64,000 bases of DNA from assembly GCA_958295945.1 (NCBI GenBank), contig OY282386.1, forward strand, positions 3,962,204 through 4,026,203, written 5' to 3'. This document shows, piece by piece, positions 34,984 to 44,839 of the stretch. The DNA is from Candidatus Poribacteria bacterium. Its GTDB lineage: Bacteria; Poribacteria; WGA-4E; WGA-3G. The position numbers and the translations under genes are program-made. Positions within the stretch are counted from its first letter, which is position 1. Each line of letters opens with the position of its first letter. The notes beneath the pieces were generated by a model. That model was not told where the DNA came from. It was given only the letters and a program-made list of their open reading frames with translations, and searched no databases.

Positions 34984-35778
34984 ATGAAGATTACGATATT
35001 AGGTTCAGGCACTTCCACAGGTGTTCCTGAGTATAAGTGTGAATGCGAAACTTGTCAAGATTCAATGCAGGTAGGATCGAAAAACTATCGCACGCGTTCG
35101 TCTGTCCATATTCAAAAGGATGGTAAAAATCTGCAATTTGATCTCAGTCCAAACTTCATGGATCAAATCAATCGGAATAAAATTGAATGGATAGATGCTG
35201 TCATCTTTACGCACTGCCATGCGGATCATATCAGTGGAACAAACGATATTGTGATGCCGTGCCGAAAACAACAGATGGATATGCCTATCTATGGACCTGA
35301 ACAGACACTTGATATTTTACAACGAAACTACGATTATATGTTCACCAAAGAGACCTTCCAAGGTGGTGGTGTCGGTCATCTTCTACCGAATGCGGTTGAT
35401 GGCAGGTTTGAATTACTTGGATTTGACATCACTCCCATCCCAGTAGATCATGGGAACGTTGATACCAATGGCTACCGAATAGATAACTTTGGATATATAC
35501 CAGATGTCAAGCGGTTACCAGAAACTTCGCAAGTACTGCTTGAAGGAATTGAGGTGTTGGTTATTGATGCGTTGAGTTTCAATCCGGGACATCCAACCCA
35601 CCAATCAGTCGGACAGGCATTGGAGATTAGTGCTGCGTTGCAGCCAAAAGAGACCTATTTTACACATATTATGCACCGGCTTGACCACCGGTATTTCAAA
35701 GATCAGTGCGCTGAACAGGATATTGAACTTCCTGACAACGCCTACTTAGCGTATGATGGACAAGTGATTGATTTGTAA
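34984..35778 (+). CDS. Metallo-beta-lactamase-fold hydrolase, PhnP-like
   Basis: 264 residues. Metal motif THCHADH (His77, His79, Asp81, His82). N-terminal ITILGSGTSTGVPEYKCECETC resembles PhnP-type phosphodiesterases, where the cysteines may bind a structural zinc. Further ligands are PVDHGNVDTNGYRI and FTHIMHRLDHR. PhnP hydrolyses a cyclic ribose phosphate; related proteins have unknown phosphodiester substrates. It follows the DegT gene by 56 bases on the same strand. Confidence 0.88.
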   Translation: MKITILGSGTSTGVPEYKCECETCQDSMQVGSKNYRTRSSVHIQKDGKNLQFDLSPNFMDQINRNKIEWIDAVIFTHCHADHISGTNDIVMPCRKQQMDMPIYGPEQTLDILQRNYDYMFTKETFQGGGVGHLLPNAVDGRFELLGFDITPIPVDHGNVDTNGYRIDNFGYIPDVKRLPETSQVLLEGIEVLVIDALSFNPGHPTHQSVGQALEISAALQPKETYFTHIMHRLDHRYFKDQCAEQDIELPDNAYLAYDGQVIDL

Positions 35779-35804
35779 TAGAGAACAATATCGAATACGA
35801 TTTT

Positions 35805-37685
35805 CTATCTACCCCAACCACTTTGTGATCTTTGTCGGCGTTGTAGGATGACGCGGTCACCTTCTTTGATACCGCTCTTGACAATGACGTTTGTCTCGTT
35901 TTGCATGCCCGTTTCAATAAGGGTTTCAACACCTTTGCCTCCATTATCCAACATCACATACTTTCCTCGTATAACATTGACCTGTGCTTGAACCCCATCC
36001 GCTTTCTTCTCTCCATTAATTAATAGTGATACGGTAGAGGATCCCGAGATGAGACCGCGTTGTGAACTGTCAAGGTCAATCGTGACGCTTCCATTTGCAA
36101 CATCTTTGATAGTACCATTGAATATCTTCTCACTTAACGTCTGCATAGCGATCGGTTTTCCAACCTTGAAAGGGGATGTGTTGCCTACTTGTGTAACAGC
36201 AGTGGCAGAAGTCTTTGATATGACTGCATCAAGTGGAAGCAACAGGACGTTCTTCTCTTCATAAGTAATGATGTCCACATCAGCACTCATTCCGGGTTTG
36301 ATTCTTCCTGATGAATCAAGCACTTCTATCATAACCTCAAATGATATAATGTTGTCTTGTTGTTGTCCACTCGGTGAGATTTCATAGACTCTACCGTCAT
36401 ATTTTTGTGTTTGGAAAGCATCGATTTTGATGACAGCGGGTTGGTTGTTTTCAAGACGTTCCATATCAACTTCGTTGATGAAGGTTTTGACCACCATTTT
36501 TGAAAGGTCTGCGATTGTCATAATAGGTGGACTCTGTGAAAATGCGGAACGACCAGAGGTTACGATTTCACCTTGTTCAATAGCGAGTTGCGTAACTGTG
36601 CCTGACATCGGTGCCGTAATAGTTGTCCATTCAAGGCGTTCTTCACGATTCTTCAAACTGCTTTCTCTGCGGAGGAGGTTTGCATCAGCACTCACCTTTG
36701 ACTGTTCCGTAAGCTGTTTTTCATTGTCAATAGTGAGCATTAGTTCTTGTAGCTGCGTTCTTGAGTTTTCCAAACGAATTTGGCTCTCTTCTTCTGCTTT
36801 TTGTCGTGTCATTTTGAGGTGTTGAAGGTTTAATTCTTGGTATTGTAACTGAGCTTCGCGCGTTTTAATTCCAGTTTTACGTGCTTCAATTGTGCGTTGT
36901 TGTGAATCAATGGTTTTTTTCTGTGATTCCACCCGTTTTTTGGCGTTTTCATGTTGTGTGTTAGCATTTGCATGTCGAGTTTCAGCATCTTCTAACACCT
37001 GCTTTGAGACCAATTCCTGTTGATAGAGTGAGGTGTTTCGATCCAACTCTGATTTTGCCGAATCTAAAGAAACCTTGGACGAGTTTAATGATGTCTCATA
37101 TTCTGCAAGTGACAGTTTTACTTGTTCAAGTGATATTTTCGCTTGTTCTAACGAAATATTGTCCTGTTCTAACAAATTCTTTGTTGCCTGAATATCGGTT
37201 TCAGCGGAACTGATACGAGTTAAGGATTCCGCTTTTGTTGTTTCAAGGTTCGCCTGCGCGATTCTGACAGCAGCCTGCCTCTGTGTTTTGTCACTATCCA
37301 AACGTTCCTTCTTAAGTTTAATGTTTAATTCTGACTGCGTCTGTTGTGCTAGTGCTGCCTTAACATCCGCTTGTGCTTGTTTCTCTTCCTCTTCATATAA
37401 TTTCGGATCAAGTCGAACTAAAATATCTCCTTCATTCACATAATTCCCATCATCAACAAGCAGTTCTATGACTTCACCTTCAACGTTTGATTTGACTTCA
37501 ACGTCAAGAAGTGGCTCTAAATTCCCAGTGGCTCTGATGGTCATTTGGAAATTGCCGCGTTTGACCAGTTCTATTTTTGGTGCGAGTCCCGGTTCAGGAC
37601 CGCTTTTTCCACGGCTCAGGACGACCCAACCCGCTGCAACCACAATAATAACGATAGTTGCTACAGTAATAATTAATTTCTTCAA
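35805..37685 (-). CDS. HlyD/MacA-type periplasmic adaptor subunit
   Basis: 626 residues. Membrane-fusion protein of an efflux or export ABC system. N-terminal TM (ITVATIVIIVVAAGWVVL), split lipoyl domain (NLEPLLDVEVKSNVEGEVIEL and later ITAPMSGTVTQLAIEQGE), between them a very long coiled coil (~100-350, rich in SLEQAKISLEQVKLSL-type heptads), then beta-barrel (PAVIKIDAF, IKPGMSADVDI) and C-terminal domain. TTG start with AGGAGG 9 bases upstream. Last gene of an array with four MacB-type permeases; no ATPase gene is included. Confidence 0.9.
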   Translation of the reverse strand: MKKLIITVATIVIIVVAAGWVVLSRGKSGPEPGLAPKIELVKRGNFQMTIRATGNLEPLLDVEVKSNVEGEVIELLVDDGNYVNEGDILVRLDPKLYEEEEKQAQADVKAALAQQTQSELNIKLKKERLDSDKTQRQAAVRIAQANLETTKAESLTRISSAETDIQATKNLLEQDNISLEQAKISLEQVKLSLAEYETSLNSSKVSLDSAKSELDRNTSLYQQELVSKQVLEDAETRHANANTQHENAKKRVESQKKTIDSQQRTIEARKTGIKTREAQLQYQELNLQHLKMTRQKAEEESQIRLENSRTQLQELMLTIDNEKQLTEQSKVSADANLLRRESSLKNREERLEWTTITAPMSGTVTQLAIEQGEIVTSGRSAFSQSPPIMTIADLSKMVVKTFINEVDMERLENNQPAVIKIDAFQTQKYDGRVYEISPSGQQQDNIISFEVMIEVLDSSGRIKPGMSADVDIITYEEKNVLLLPLDAVISKTSATAVTQVGNTSPFKVGKPIAMQTLSEKIFNGTIKDVANGSVTIDLDSSQRGLISGSSTVSLLINGEKKADGVQAQVNVIRGKYVMLDNGGKGVETLIETGMQNETNVIVKSGIKEGDRVILQRRQRSQSGWGR

Positions 37686-37782
37686 AACCTAATTCCTCCT
37701 AAAATTTGTGTGTAAGTAAAACTCCATAAGTTTCATAGTGTTGGTATGGAATCTAAAAGTCCTCCATAAGGCAGCTACCAAT

Positions 37783-39099
37783 CTATTCGGATCGGAGTGC
37801 TTCAACTGGTGTAAGCTTCGCTGCCTTATATGCTGGATATAACCCAAAGAAAACACCGATAGCAACAGACACGAGTAATGCAATGAACATTGTTAAAAAC
37901 GATACGACAGAGGGCCAGTTACTCCCTTCCCATACGAATTTAGAGATTAGTGCTGCTGTACCCTTTCCCATAAATACTCCCATAATTGATCCGAGTATTC
38001 CACCAGCGAATGTAAGGACAGAAGCCTCAATCAGGAATTGTGTGATAATGTCATTGAATGTGGCACCGAGTGCTTTCCGCAGCCCGATTTCTTTGGTGCG
38101 GTCCGTTACGGAAACGAGCATGATGTTCATGACACCGATGCCTGCTACCATCAATGCAATGCCCGCGATACCACCCATTAGTAGTTTCATGACCAAACCG
38201 ACTTTATCAGCGGTTTTCAATTCCTCCTCTGCAGTCCAATAGTTATATTCTTCTCCTGTGTTGTTGTGCTGTCTGCCTAACACCTGTTTTGAATCGTCTA
38301 TTACGAGTGGAATTTTCTCAATGTCTTCAGCTTCCACGCGTATACGTTCAACATCTTGCCTACCCTTAAACCGCTCTTGAAGCGTTGTTATTGGTATGAT
38401 GAACCTGTCATCCCACCCAGTAGTGTCCATCGCGTCGCCTTTTTCTTCCATGACACCGATGACTTTTAGGCGCACCTCATAGAGTCCGCTCATACCGCGC
38501 CAATATGAAGGACGCGAAGCCTTGATTTCTTTCCCTACTGGATCTTCATGAAGAAAAATCTCTTCAGCAATTTTAGAACCAATAACAGCGACACTGCTTG
38601 AGGATTCAACTTCTTCTGGCGTAAAGAATCTTCCAGTCGATGTGTACCAGTTATGTGAACGGTCGTAACCGGCAGTTGATGCGACAATTCGTGATTCCTT
38701 TTTGCGTCCTTTGAAACTAACACTCCAGCCGGGCATATCATCTTCAGCAACGACATCAATGATTCCGCGCGCGTTTTTTAATATTTCAAATGCATCTTCA
38801 GTTTCTAAATGTTCAGCGCGGTTTCTACGCCATCGACTCTTACCTCTAACTGCCTGACCAGCCGCACGACTCAAAGTGCCAGATTGCTTATCCCAATCAT
38901 CTTTGTAAATTTCAATAATCTTTGTGCCACCGGTCCGTTCAATCTCTCGTAACACCATGGCTCTGGAACCGTCTCCAACAGAGACCATACAGACCACAGA
39001 ACCGACTCCAACGATTATACCCAAAATCGTCAGACCTGAACGAAGCGGGTTTCTTTTTAGACTGGTGATACCTAAAATTATACATTCAAAAAGGTTCAT
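37783..39099 (-). CDS. MacB/FtsX-type ABC transporter permease (438 residues)
   Basis: N-terminal TM with LTILGIIVGVGSVVCMVSVGDG, a large extracytoplasmic MacB_PCD domain (~45-270), then three C-terminal TM segments (GIAGIALMVAGIGVMNIMLV; FLIEASVLTFAGGILGSIMG; SFLTMFIALLVSVAIGVFFG) and end motif YPAYKAAKLTPVEALRSE. The conserved VTDRTKEIGLRKALGA coupling helix is present. The ATPase domain of true MacB is missing, so an external ATPase is needed. Divergent from the other three permeases of the array; 12 bases after the preceding stop. Confidence 0.92.
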   Translation of the reverse strand: MNLFECIILGITSLKRNPLRSGLTILGIIVGVGSVVCMVSVGDGSRAMVLREIERTGGTKIIEIYKDDWDKQSGTLSRAAGQAVRGKSRWRRNRAEHLETEDAFEILKNARGIIDVVAEDDMPGWSVSFKGRKKESRIVASTAGYDRSHNWYTSTGRFFTPEEVESSSSVAVIGSKIAEEIFLHEDPVGKEIKASRPSYWRGMSGLYEVRLKVIGVMEEKGDAMDTTGWDDRFIIPITTLQERFKGRQDVERIRVEAEDIEKIPLVIDDSKQVLGRQHNNTGEEYNYWTAEEELKTADKVGLVMKLLMGGIAGIALMVAGIGVMNIMLVSVTDRTKEIGLRKALGATFNDIITQFLIEASVLTFAGGILGSIMGVFMGKGTAALISKFVWEGSNWPSVVSFLTMFIALLVSVAIGVFFGLYPAYKAAKLTPVEALRSE

Positions 39100-39111
39100 A
39101 TAGTTCTCCTG

Positions 39112-40413
39112 TTATTCGGTGCGTAATGCTTCAATCGGGGAAAGTGCAGAGGCTTTTAATGCGGGATATAACCCAAAAGAGACACCAATCAAAGCAGAAA
39201 ATGAGACAGATATAATAACCCACTGCATTGAAATAACGGATGGCCAATCAGGTACGACCTTGACGATATTAACAGCAAGGAGGGCCATACCTTCACCCGC
39301 AAGATAACCTAACCCAACACCTAATGCTCCCCCTATGATACACATCACAATGGATTCAATGAGGAATTGCATCATAATATCTAAACGTTTAGCACCGATC
39401 GCTTTACGTAGACCGATTTCTCTGGTACGTTCACTCACAGCGACCAACATCATATTCATTATACCGATGCCACCAACGAGGAGTGAAAATCCAGCGATGC
39501 TTCCCAACGCGATCTTAATAACTTTACTGATTTTATCCAGTTGTGCCATACCTTCTCGCATATCTCGAAGGTCAAAGAAGTCATCCTGATTTTTGTGCAT
39601 ACTTCTCATAACCGCTTTCACCTCTTCAATGGCTTTCGGAACATCATCAACAGTGTGTGCTTGAACCGATAGCATAACGACGTTATCGTTACCAGTAAAC
39701 CGTTCTTGTGCTGTAGTGAGAGGAAGAAATAACATATCGTCAAGGTTCCAGCCAAATCGTAGACTTCTTCCGCGTGCTTCCATTGTTCCGACTACGGTGA
39801 ACCTCTCAGCGATCCGTGCTTGGTCTCTCCTTCCGTACCGGTCATAACGGTTTCCCCCTTTACCGATCTTTATTTCTTTGTTTATGGGAGATGTATTTCC
39901 GAACAAGTTAAATGCCACCTCAGTTCCTAATACACAGACTTTCGCTTTGAGATCCATATCTTCGTCGGTAATAAAGCGACCTTCTTCTACTTTCCAGTCC
40001 ATTGCTTCGGAAAAAGAAGCGTTGACACCATTATAGCCACTACGCGCTTCGGATCCATCATTCGTTTGGATGAGTACCCCTCGCCATTCAGGAATTCGTG
40101 GGACGACGACCTTGACAGATGGACATTCAGCTTCAATTGCCAAAACGTCATCGTACTTAAAGTGTTCATTACTACGGTTTGGCATCCATCGAGACCCAAC
40201 CCGTTTGTGACTGCTGCGATACATAGTGAATTGGTTGACACCACCGAGTTTTTGGGCATCCTGCAGCACTATTTCCTTCGCCCCATCCCCGATTGAAATC
40301 ATTGCGAGTACAGAGGCAACACCAATGATAATTCCGAGCATCGTTAGCAAGGATCGTAGTTTGTTGCTACGAATCGCTGAAAACCCAACGAAAAATCCTT
40401 CAAATATACGCAT
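39112..40413 (-). CDS. MacB/FtsX-type ABC transporter permease (433 residues, copy 2)
   Basis: Same architecture: LRSLLTMLGIIIGVASVLAM near the N-terminus, MacB_PCD extracytoplasmic domain, coupling helix VSERTREIGLRKAIGA, four TMs in total, C-terminus YPALKASALSPIEALRTE. Nearly the same length (433) and wording as the genes at 40864 and 42356, indicating tandem duplication. Confidence 0.92.
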   Translation of the reverse strand: MRIFEGFFVGFSAIRSNKLRSLLTMLGIIIGVASVLAMISIGDGAKEIVLQDAQKLGGVNQFTMYRSSHKRVGSRWMPNRSNEHFKYDDVLAIEAECPSVKVVVPRIPEWRGVLIQTNDGSEARSGYNGVNASFSEAMDWKVEEGRFITDEDMDLKAKVCVLGTEVAFNLFGNTSPINKEIKIGKGGNRYDRYGRRDQARIAERFTVVGTMEARGRSLRFGWNLDDMLFLPLTTAQERFTGNDNVVMLSVQAHTVDDVPKAIEEVKAVMRSMHKNQDDFFDLRDMREGMAQLDKISKVIKIALGSIAGFSLLVGGIGIMNMMLVAVSERTREIGLRKAIGAKRLDIMMQFLIESIVMCIIGGALGVGLGYLAGEGMALLAVNIVKVVPDWPSVISMQWVIISVSFSALIGVSFGLYPALKASALSPIEALRTE

Positions 40414-40650
40414 TTCTTGTCTCCAAAGACATGCAAAGATAATACATTTCTATGCTTGGCTATTTAGACAGAAAAAAAGCGGATAATGTTCGTGAAATTA
40501 ACAAATTTATGTATTAAATCTGCATGCTCTGTTTGCCAAGTAGTACATGGTGTTGTTTAGAATATAATTACTTTATTGACGTAAGAATAGTGTAATAGGT
40601 TTATTTGAAAAGGAGTGCTTCCTGAATTGAGGATTGCGCGGAAAATGAAA

Positions 40651-40674
40651 GAGGCGCGTGAATTGTGCGACTAC
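40651..40674. repeat. GCGC palindromic dispersed repeat, copy 3
   Basis: GAGGCGCGTGAATTGTGCGA then CTAC; same family as 10012-10037, 22670-22693, 51720-51744. Confidence 0.65.
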
Positions 40675-40712
40675 GAAAGCGTATTTTGGCAGAATATCGG
40701 AATGCACTGAGG

Positions 40713-40754
40713 GAGTGTTTGTTCATCCTCATATTTCAGGATGAACAAACACTC
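40713..40754. repeat. Perfect 17-bp inverted repeat (long hairpin)
   Basis: GAGTGTTTGTTCATCCT (40713-40729), 8-base loop, AGGATGAACAAACACTC (40738-40754). CACT/AGTG outside extends it. No U-run follows on either strand, so it does not look like a standard terminator. Confidence 0.75.
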
Positions 40755-40863
40755 TAAGTGCAAAGCAATCTTGGAAATCTGCAAATCCTGTGAATCCTGG
40801 TTCAGACAATAAAGATGGCGAGTCATAGAGACCTCACCCGACAAATGGCTTATGGGATACGTT

Positions 40864-42165
40864 CTACTCTGTCCGTAACGCTTCAATGGGGGAGAGTGAG
40901 GATGCTTTGATAGCAGGATACAAACCAAACGATATACCGATCAACGCGGAGAACGAAATTGAAATCAAGACCCATTCGGTTGAGATGACTGAGGGCCATT
41001 CAGGGACGACTTTTGCTATTTTAACAGCGAGAATTGCCATGCCTTCGCCAGCGAAATACCCTAAAGCTACACCTATCAATCCACCTACACTGCACATTGC
41101 AACAGCCTCAATTAGAAACTGGGTTAAGATGTGATAACTTTTAGCACCGAGTGCTTTCCGCAGCCCTATCTCACGCGTACGTTCACTGACAGCGACAAGC
41201 ATCATATTCATGATGCCGATTCCACCAACAAGTAACGAGAAACCTGCAATACTACCCAGTGCAATCTTTATGACTTTACTGATTTTATCTAATTGTGCCA
41301 TACCTTCACGCATATCAAAGATTCTAATGAAGTCATCTTGGTTTTTGTGACGTTTGCGTATAACTGCCTTAACCTCTTCAATCGCCTTTGGGACATGATC
41401 AACAGTTTTTGCATAAACGACAATATCCTGTATCCTATCATCTCCAGTGAACCTTTCTTGTGTTGTTGTCACAGGCATAAAGACAAGACTATCGTAACTC
41501 CAACCGAAACGCAGACTTCTCCCTCTCGGTGTCATCGTGCCAACAACGGTAAAACGTTCTGTGGATCGGTTCTTACTTCTGCGTCCATATCGGTCATAAC
41601 GACCATCTCCTCTGGCGATTTTTATCTCTTGTCCGAGTGGGGATTCATCACCGAATAAGTTTTTTGCTGTCTCATCACCCAGTACACAGATAGTAGATGC
41701 ATTTTCCACATCTTCATCAGTAATAAATCGTCCTTCTTGAAGTTTCCAATCCATTGCGGTGTGATAATATGCATCCACACCGTTATAACCCGCACGGACT
41801 TCTCTACCTCTGGAGGCTTGAATTAACGCGCCTCTCCATTCCGGTATCCTTGGTGTTACAGCAATAACTGATGGACATTCCGCAGCAATTGCTATGACAT
41901 CATCATATTTCATATACTCATTACTGCGGATTCTCACCCACTGTGTGCCTTCCCGTTTATACCATGTCCGGTAGATAGTAAACTGGTTGGCACCACCGAG
42001 TTTTTGAGCGTCACGTAGGACGATTTCTTTTGCGCCATCCCCGATTGCAATCATCGCAAGCACCGAGGCAACACCAATTATTATTCCAAGCATCGTCAGC
42101 AATGAACGCATTTTGTTGGATCGGATAGCATGAACCCCGATAGATAATCCCTCAAAGAGTCGCAT
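40864..42165 (-). CDS. MacB/FtsX-type ABC transporter permease (433 residues, copy 3)
   Basis: LRSLLTMLGIIIGVASVLAM, MacB_PCD domain, VSERTREIGLRKALGA, end YPAIKASSLSPIEALRTE. Closely similar over its length to copies 2 and 4. 450 bases separate it from copy 2, so the array is interrupted by repeats. Confidence 0.92.
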   Translation of the reverse strand: MRLFEGLSIGVHAIRSNKMRSLLTMLGIIIGVASVLAMIAIGDGAKEIVLRDAQKLGGANQFTIYRTWYKREGTQWVRIRSNEYMKYDDVIAIAAECPSVIAVTPRIPEWRGALIQASRGREVRAGYNGVDAYYHTAMDWKLQEGRFITDEDVENASTICVLGDETAKNLFGDESPLGQEIKIARGDGRYDRYGRRSKNRSTERFTVVGTMTPRGRSLRFGWSYDSLVFMPVTTTQERFTGDDRIQDIVVYAKTVDHVPKAIEEVKAVIRKRHKNQDDFIRIFDMREGMAQLDKISKVIKIALGSIAGFSLLVGGIGIMNMMLVAVSERTREIGLRKALGAKSYHILTQFLIEAVAMCSVGGLIGVALGYFAGEGMAILAVKIAKVVPEWPSVISTEWVLISISFSALIGISFGLYPAIKASSLSPIEALRTE

Positions 42166-42186
42166 ATTATTACCTTTAGATTATGA

Positions 42187-42328
42187 CTAGTAGACTGTCC
42201 ACACTAAAATTGTGGATCGCAAAATAAATCGGGAATCGGAGTTCCCTCCTACAATGAGTGGTCAGTCGGTAGGAGCGATCTCCGAATCGCGATATTTACC
42301 TAAAAAATAAGAGTGGACACTCCACTAG
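42187..42328. repeat. MITE-like element, family B
   Basis: 142 bp bounded by CTAGTAGACTGTCCACA and its imperfect reverse complement GAGTGGACACTCCACTAG. The interior contains CGGAGTTCCCTCCTAC against GTAGGAGCGATCTCCG. A partial related sequence (CTACTGTCCACTAAAACTG) overlaps the pheS stop near 579-598. Confidence 0.6.
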
Positions 42329-42355
42329 GTTGAATTCTATATGAACTGATTGTAT

Positions 42356-43657
42356 CTATTCTTTTCGTAGTGCTTCCATAGGTGAAAGCATTGCGGCTTT
42401 TATTGCTGGATATAACCCGAATGATATACCGATAGCTGCTGAGAATAATACTGAAATTGCAATCCAATGTCCTGATATAACTGCAGGCCACTCTGGAACT
42501 ACTTCAGCAATCTTGACTGCGAGAACAGACAGGCCTTCTCCCACCAACATACCTATGCAGATTCCTATGATTCCGCCTACTGCACACATCCCAACAGATT
42601 CTATCAGGAATTGCAGCATTATGTCAAATGGTTTTGCCCCGAGTGCTTTCCGTAAGCCGATTTCGCGTGTGCGTTCAGTGACAGCGACTAACATCATGTT
42701 CATGATGCCGATACCACCGACAAGGAGCGAAAAACCTGCGATGCTACCGAGTGCAATTTTTATCATCTTACTTATTTTTTCAAGCTCCCGTATACCCTTT
42801 CGCATCTCATAGATTTTAACGAAATTATCTTCGCCATTGTGCCGTTTTCTGATAACTTCTTTTACTTCTCTGACTGCATTTGGTACATCTTCAACGGTAT
42901 TTGCATATACAATGATTTCCTGAATACGGTCATCACCTGTGAACCGCTCTTGCGTGGTTGTGATTGGGAAAAAGACCATGGTATCAAAACTCCAACCGAA
43001 ACGTAGACTTCTGCCTCTCGGCATCATTGTGCCGACAACTGTGAAACGGTCGGTAATGCGTCTACTACGTCTCTTTCCTCGGTGGTCGTAATATCTTACT
43101 CTTCGTGCTATTTTTATCTCCTTGCCAAGTGGTGAGATATTCCCGAACAAATCAGTTGCAGCTTCATCGCCCAGCACACAAATTTGTGTAGCATTTTTCA
43201 CATCTTCGTCTGTGATAAAACGTCCTGCTTGTAATTTCCAGTCCATAGCAGTCTTGAAGGAAGCGTCAACTCCGTTATATCCTGCGCGCGTTTCTGCACC
43301 TATATCGGACTGGACTAATAACCCTTTCCAATCGCGTATTCTCGGAGTAACATCATTTACAGAAGAGCATTCAGATTTAATTGCAAGCACATCATCATAG
43401 TTTAGATATTCTTTTGTTCTGATACGTATGTTGTGTCTACCAAGTTTTTTAGTTGATCTACGATAGAGAGTGAATTGGTTTGCACCGCCGAGTTTTTGTG
43501 CATCTTGTAGCACAATCTCTTTTGCACCATCTCCGATTGCGATCATGGCAAGTACGGAAGCGATTCCTATGATAATTCCAAGCATTGTCAGCAATGAACG
43601 CATTTTGTTTGCCCGTATTGCTGCAATGCCGATAGATATTCCTTCGATTAGTCCCAT
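42356..43657 (-). CDS. MacB/FtsX-type ABC transporter permease (433 residues, copy 4)
   Basis: LRSLLTMLGIIIGIASVLAM, MacB_PCD domain, VTERTREIGLRKALGA, end YPAIKAAMLSPMEALRKE. First gene of the permease array on the minus strand. Upstream is a family-A element interrupted by an insertion sequence. Confidence 0.92.
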   Translation of the reverse strand: MGLIEGISIGIAAIRANKMRSLLTMLGIIIGIASVLAMIAIGDGAKEIVLQDAQKLGGANQFTLYRRSTKKLGRHNIRIRTKEYLNYDDVLAIKSECSSVNDVTPRIRDWKGLLVQSDIGAETRAGYNGVDASFKTAMDWKLQAGRFITDEDVKNATQICVLGDEAATDLFGNISPLGKEIKIARRVRYYDHRGKRRSRRITDRFTVVGTMMPRGRSLRFGWSFDTMVFFPITTTQERFTGDDRIQEIIVYANTVEDVPNAVREVKEVIRKRHNGEDNFVKIYEMRKGIRELEKISKMIKIALGSIAGFSLLVGGIGIMNMMLVAVTERTREIGLRKALGAKPFDIMLQFLIESVGMCAVGGIIGICIGMLVGEGLSVLAVKIAEVVPEWPAVISGHWIAISVLFSAAIGISFGLYPAIKAAMLSPMEALRKE

Positions 43658-43802
43658 ATATCCTTCTCATTTTCTCCGACAAAAAAATCATAAGTTAAAC
43701 GTCATTGAGAGAAAATGGTTTATTTTGTTTATGAGATTGAATTTAGTAATTGGAGTCAATTCTCGTCTAATTCAAGGGTGTGTAAAGTTCTTGGCAAAAT
43801 AT

Positions 43803-44800
43803 GAACTCATAGCGAGTAACATCTAAGAATCGTTGAAAGTTACCCGAAAATTTATCATTGAATATGCTAAATTACGAAAACCTAAACGGGTTTCTTTGAG
43901 TTTATCATAACTTAGAACGAGCCTTCGATAAGTATCTTGCCACCCGAAAGTTCGCTCTACTTTATACCGGTCTTTGTATATATCTTTTCTAAACCACCGG
44001 AACTTGCGAGCGATAGCGATAGGTTCTTTAGTGTTCCGTTTGTTAGGATAGATCACTGGGATCAATCCTTGTTCTTTGATAATCTTGTGATTCACCTTGG
44101 AATCAAAACCAGAATCCAGCGTTAGCGCGGAACCATCAAGTGCCATGCCAATGCGATTGCTGAAGCAGATGAGTTCGGTCAAGGCCTCGGGCAAAATCGT
44201 TGTATCATGTTGGTTCACTGGTTTGAGGGTTATTGGACCAATGATAAAACCTTTATTGTCAATGATAGTCACCTCTTTTTCACCTTTTTGATGTTTATGA
44301 CCTGAATACCCTATGGTGTCACCCCTTTTTTTACAACAGTGTTTGAACCATCACCATGTAAACAAGAGGTGTCAAGTTGATCACTATCCTGAAGATGTAT
44401 GACAGATGCTTCAAAAAGTTTCTCATAAGAACCATCTTTTGACCAACGATTATGCCATTTATAGACGTTAGACCAATGGAGTTCATTACGCCGTGTGCGG
44501 AGTTGGTTCCATTGAATACCGGTATGTAAAACATAGAGGATATAGTTGAATATCTTATAGAAAGACAGTTTCGGTTTGGGACCTTTTATGCGTTTCTTTA
44601 GATGAGGTTTGATATAACGATTAAAATCCTTACGTGAAACCTGCTTCGGAATACCATTGTATCTGAGGGACTCTTGAACCTTGTCTGCCATAACAACACC
44701 TTTCAATAAGTTATATATATGAAGTGAAAGAATAGGACATAAATAAACTCTTGTGTTTCCCTATTATACAGTATTCTTATGTTTTACTCAATATGAGTTC
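43803..44800 (-). mobile_element. IS5-like insertion sequence, 998 bp
   Basis: Inverted ends: left GAACTCATAGCGAGTAACAT; the reverse complement of the right end reads GAACTCATATTGAGTAAAAC. Both flanks are TAT (43800-43802 and 44801-44803), a 3-bp target duplication. It carries a two-frame DDE transposase. The intact ends and duplication suggest a fairly recent, possibly active insertion. Confidence 0.88.
43823..44691 (-). CDS. IS5-like DDE transposase, two ORFs joined by a probable -1 frameshift
   Basis: ORF A (44691-44311) has the N-terminal transposase domain (FNYILYVLHTGIQWNQLR, LHWSNVYKWHNRW) and the first catalytic Asp in CLHGDGSNTVVKKG. ORF B continues in the -1 frame: GDTIGYSGHKHQKGEKEV, then the second Asp in TLDSGFDSK and Glu in RYKVERTFGW. 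The frames meet at seven A's followed by GGGG (44332-44322), a classic slippery site; shifting -1 there joins them perfectly. Some IS5-group elements use such programmed frameshifting. A one-base sequencing error is the alternative. ATG at 44691 preceded by AAAGGTG. Confidence 0.87.
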
Positions 44801-44839
44801 TATCACATTAACCATTGTAGTGCCAAACACTTTACACCC

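Larger units (their letters stand above)
40414..40863. other. Intergenic region within the permease array
   Basis: 450 bases with no gene. Contains the GCGC palindrome (40651-40674) and a perfect 17-bp inverted repeat (40713-40754). Also holds CTGTGAATCCTGGTTCAGAC, similar in reverse to CTGAACCAAGATTGGCAG near 44910. Confidence 0.6.
43776..44839. repeat. MITE family A, copy 3, split by an IS element
   Basis: Without the IS and one TAT duplicate it would be 63 bp. The left end is GGGTGTGTAAAGTTCTTGGC and the right end is GCCAAACACTTTACACCC, clear inverted repeats. The middle, ATATCACATTAACCATTGTA, matches the right half of copy 1 in reverse. The IS occupies 43803-44800. Confidence 0.75.
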
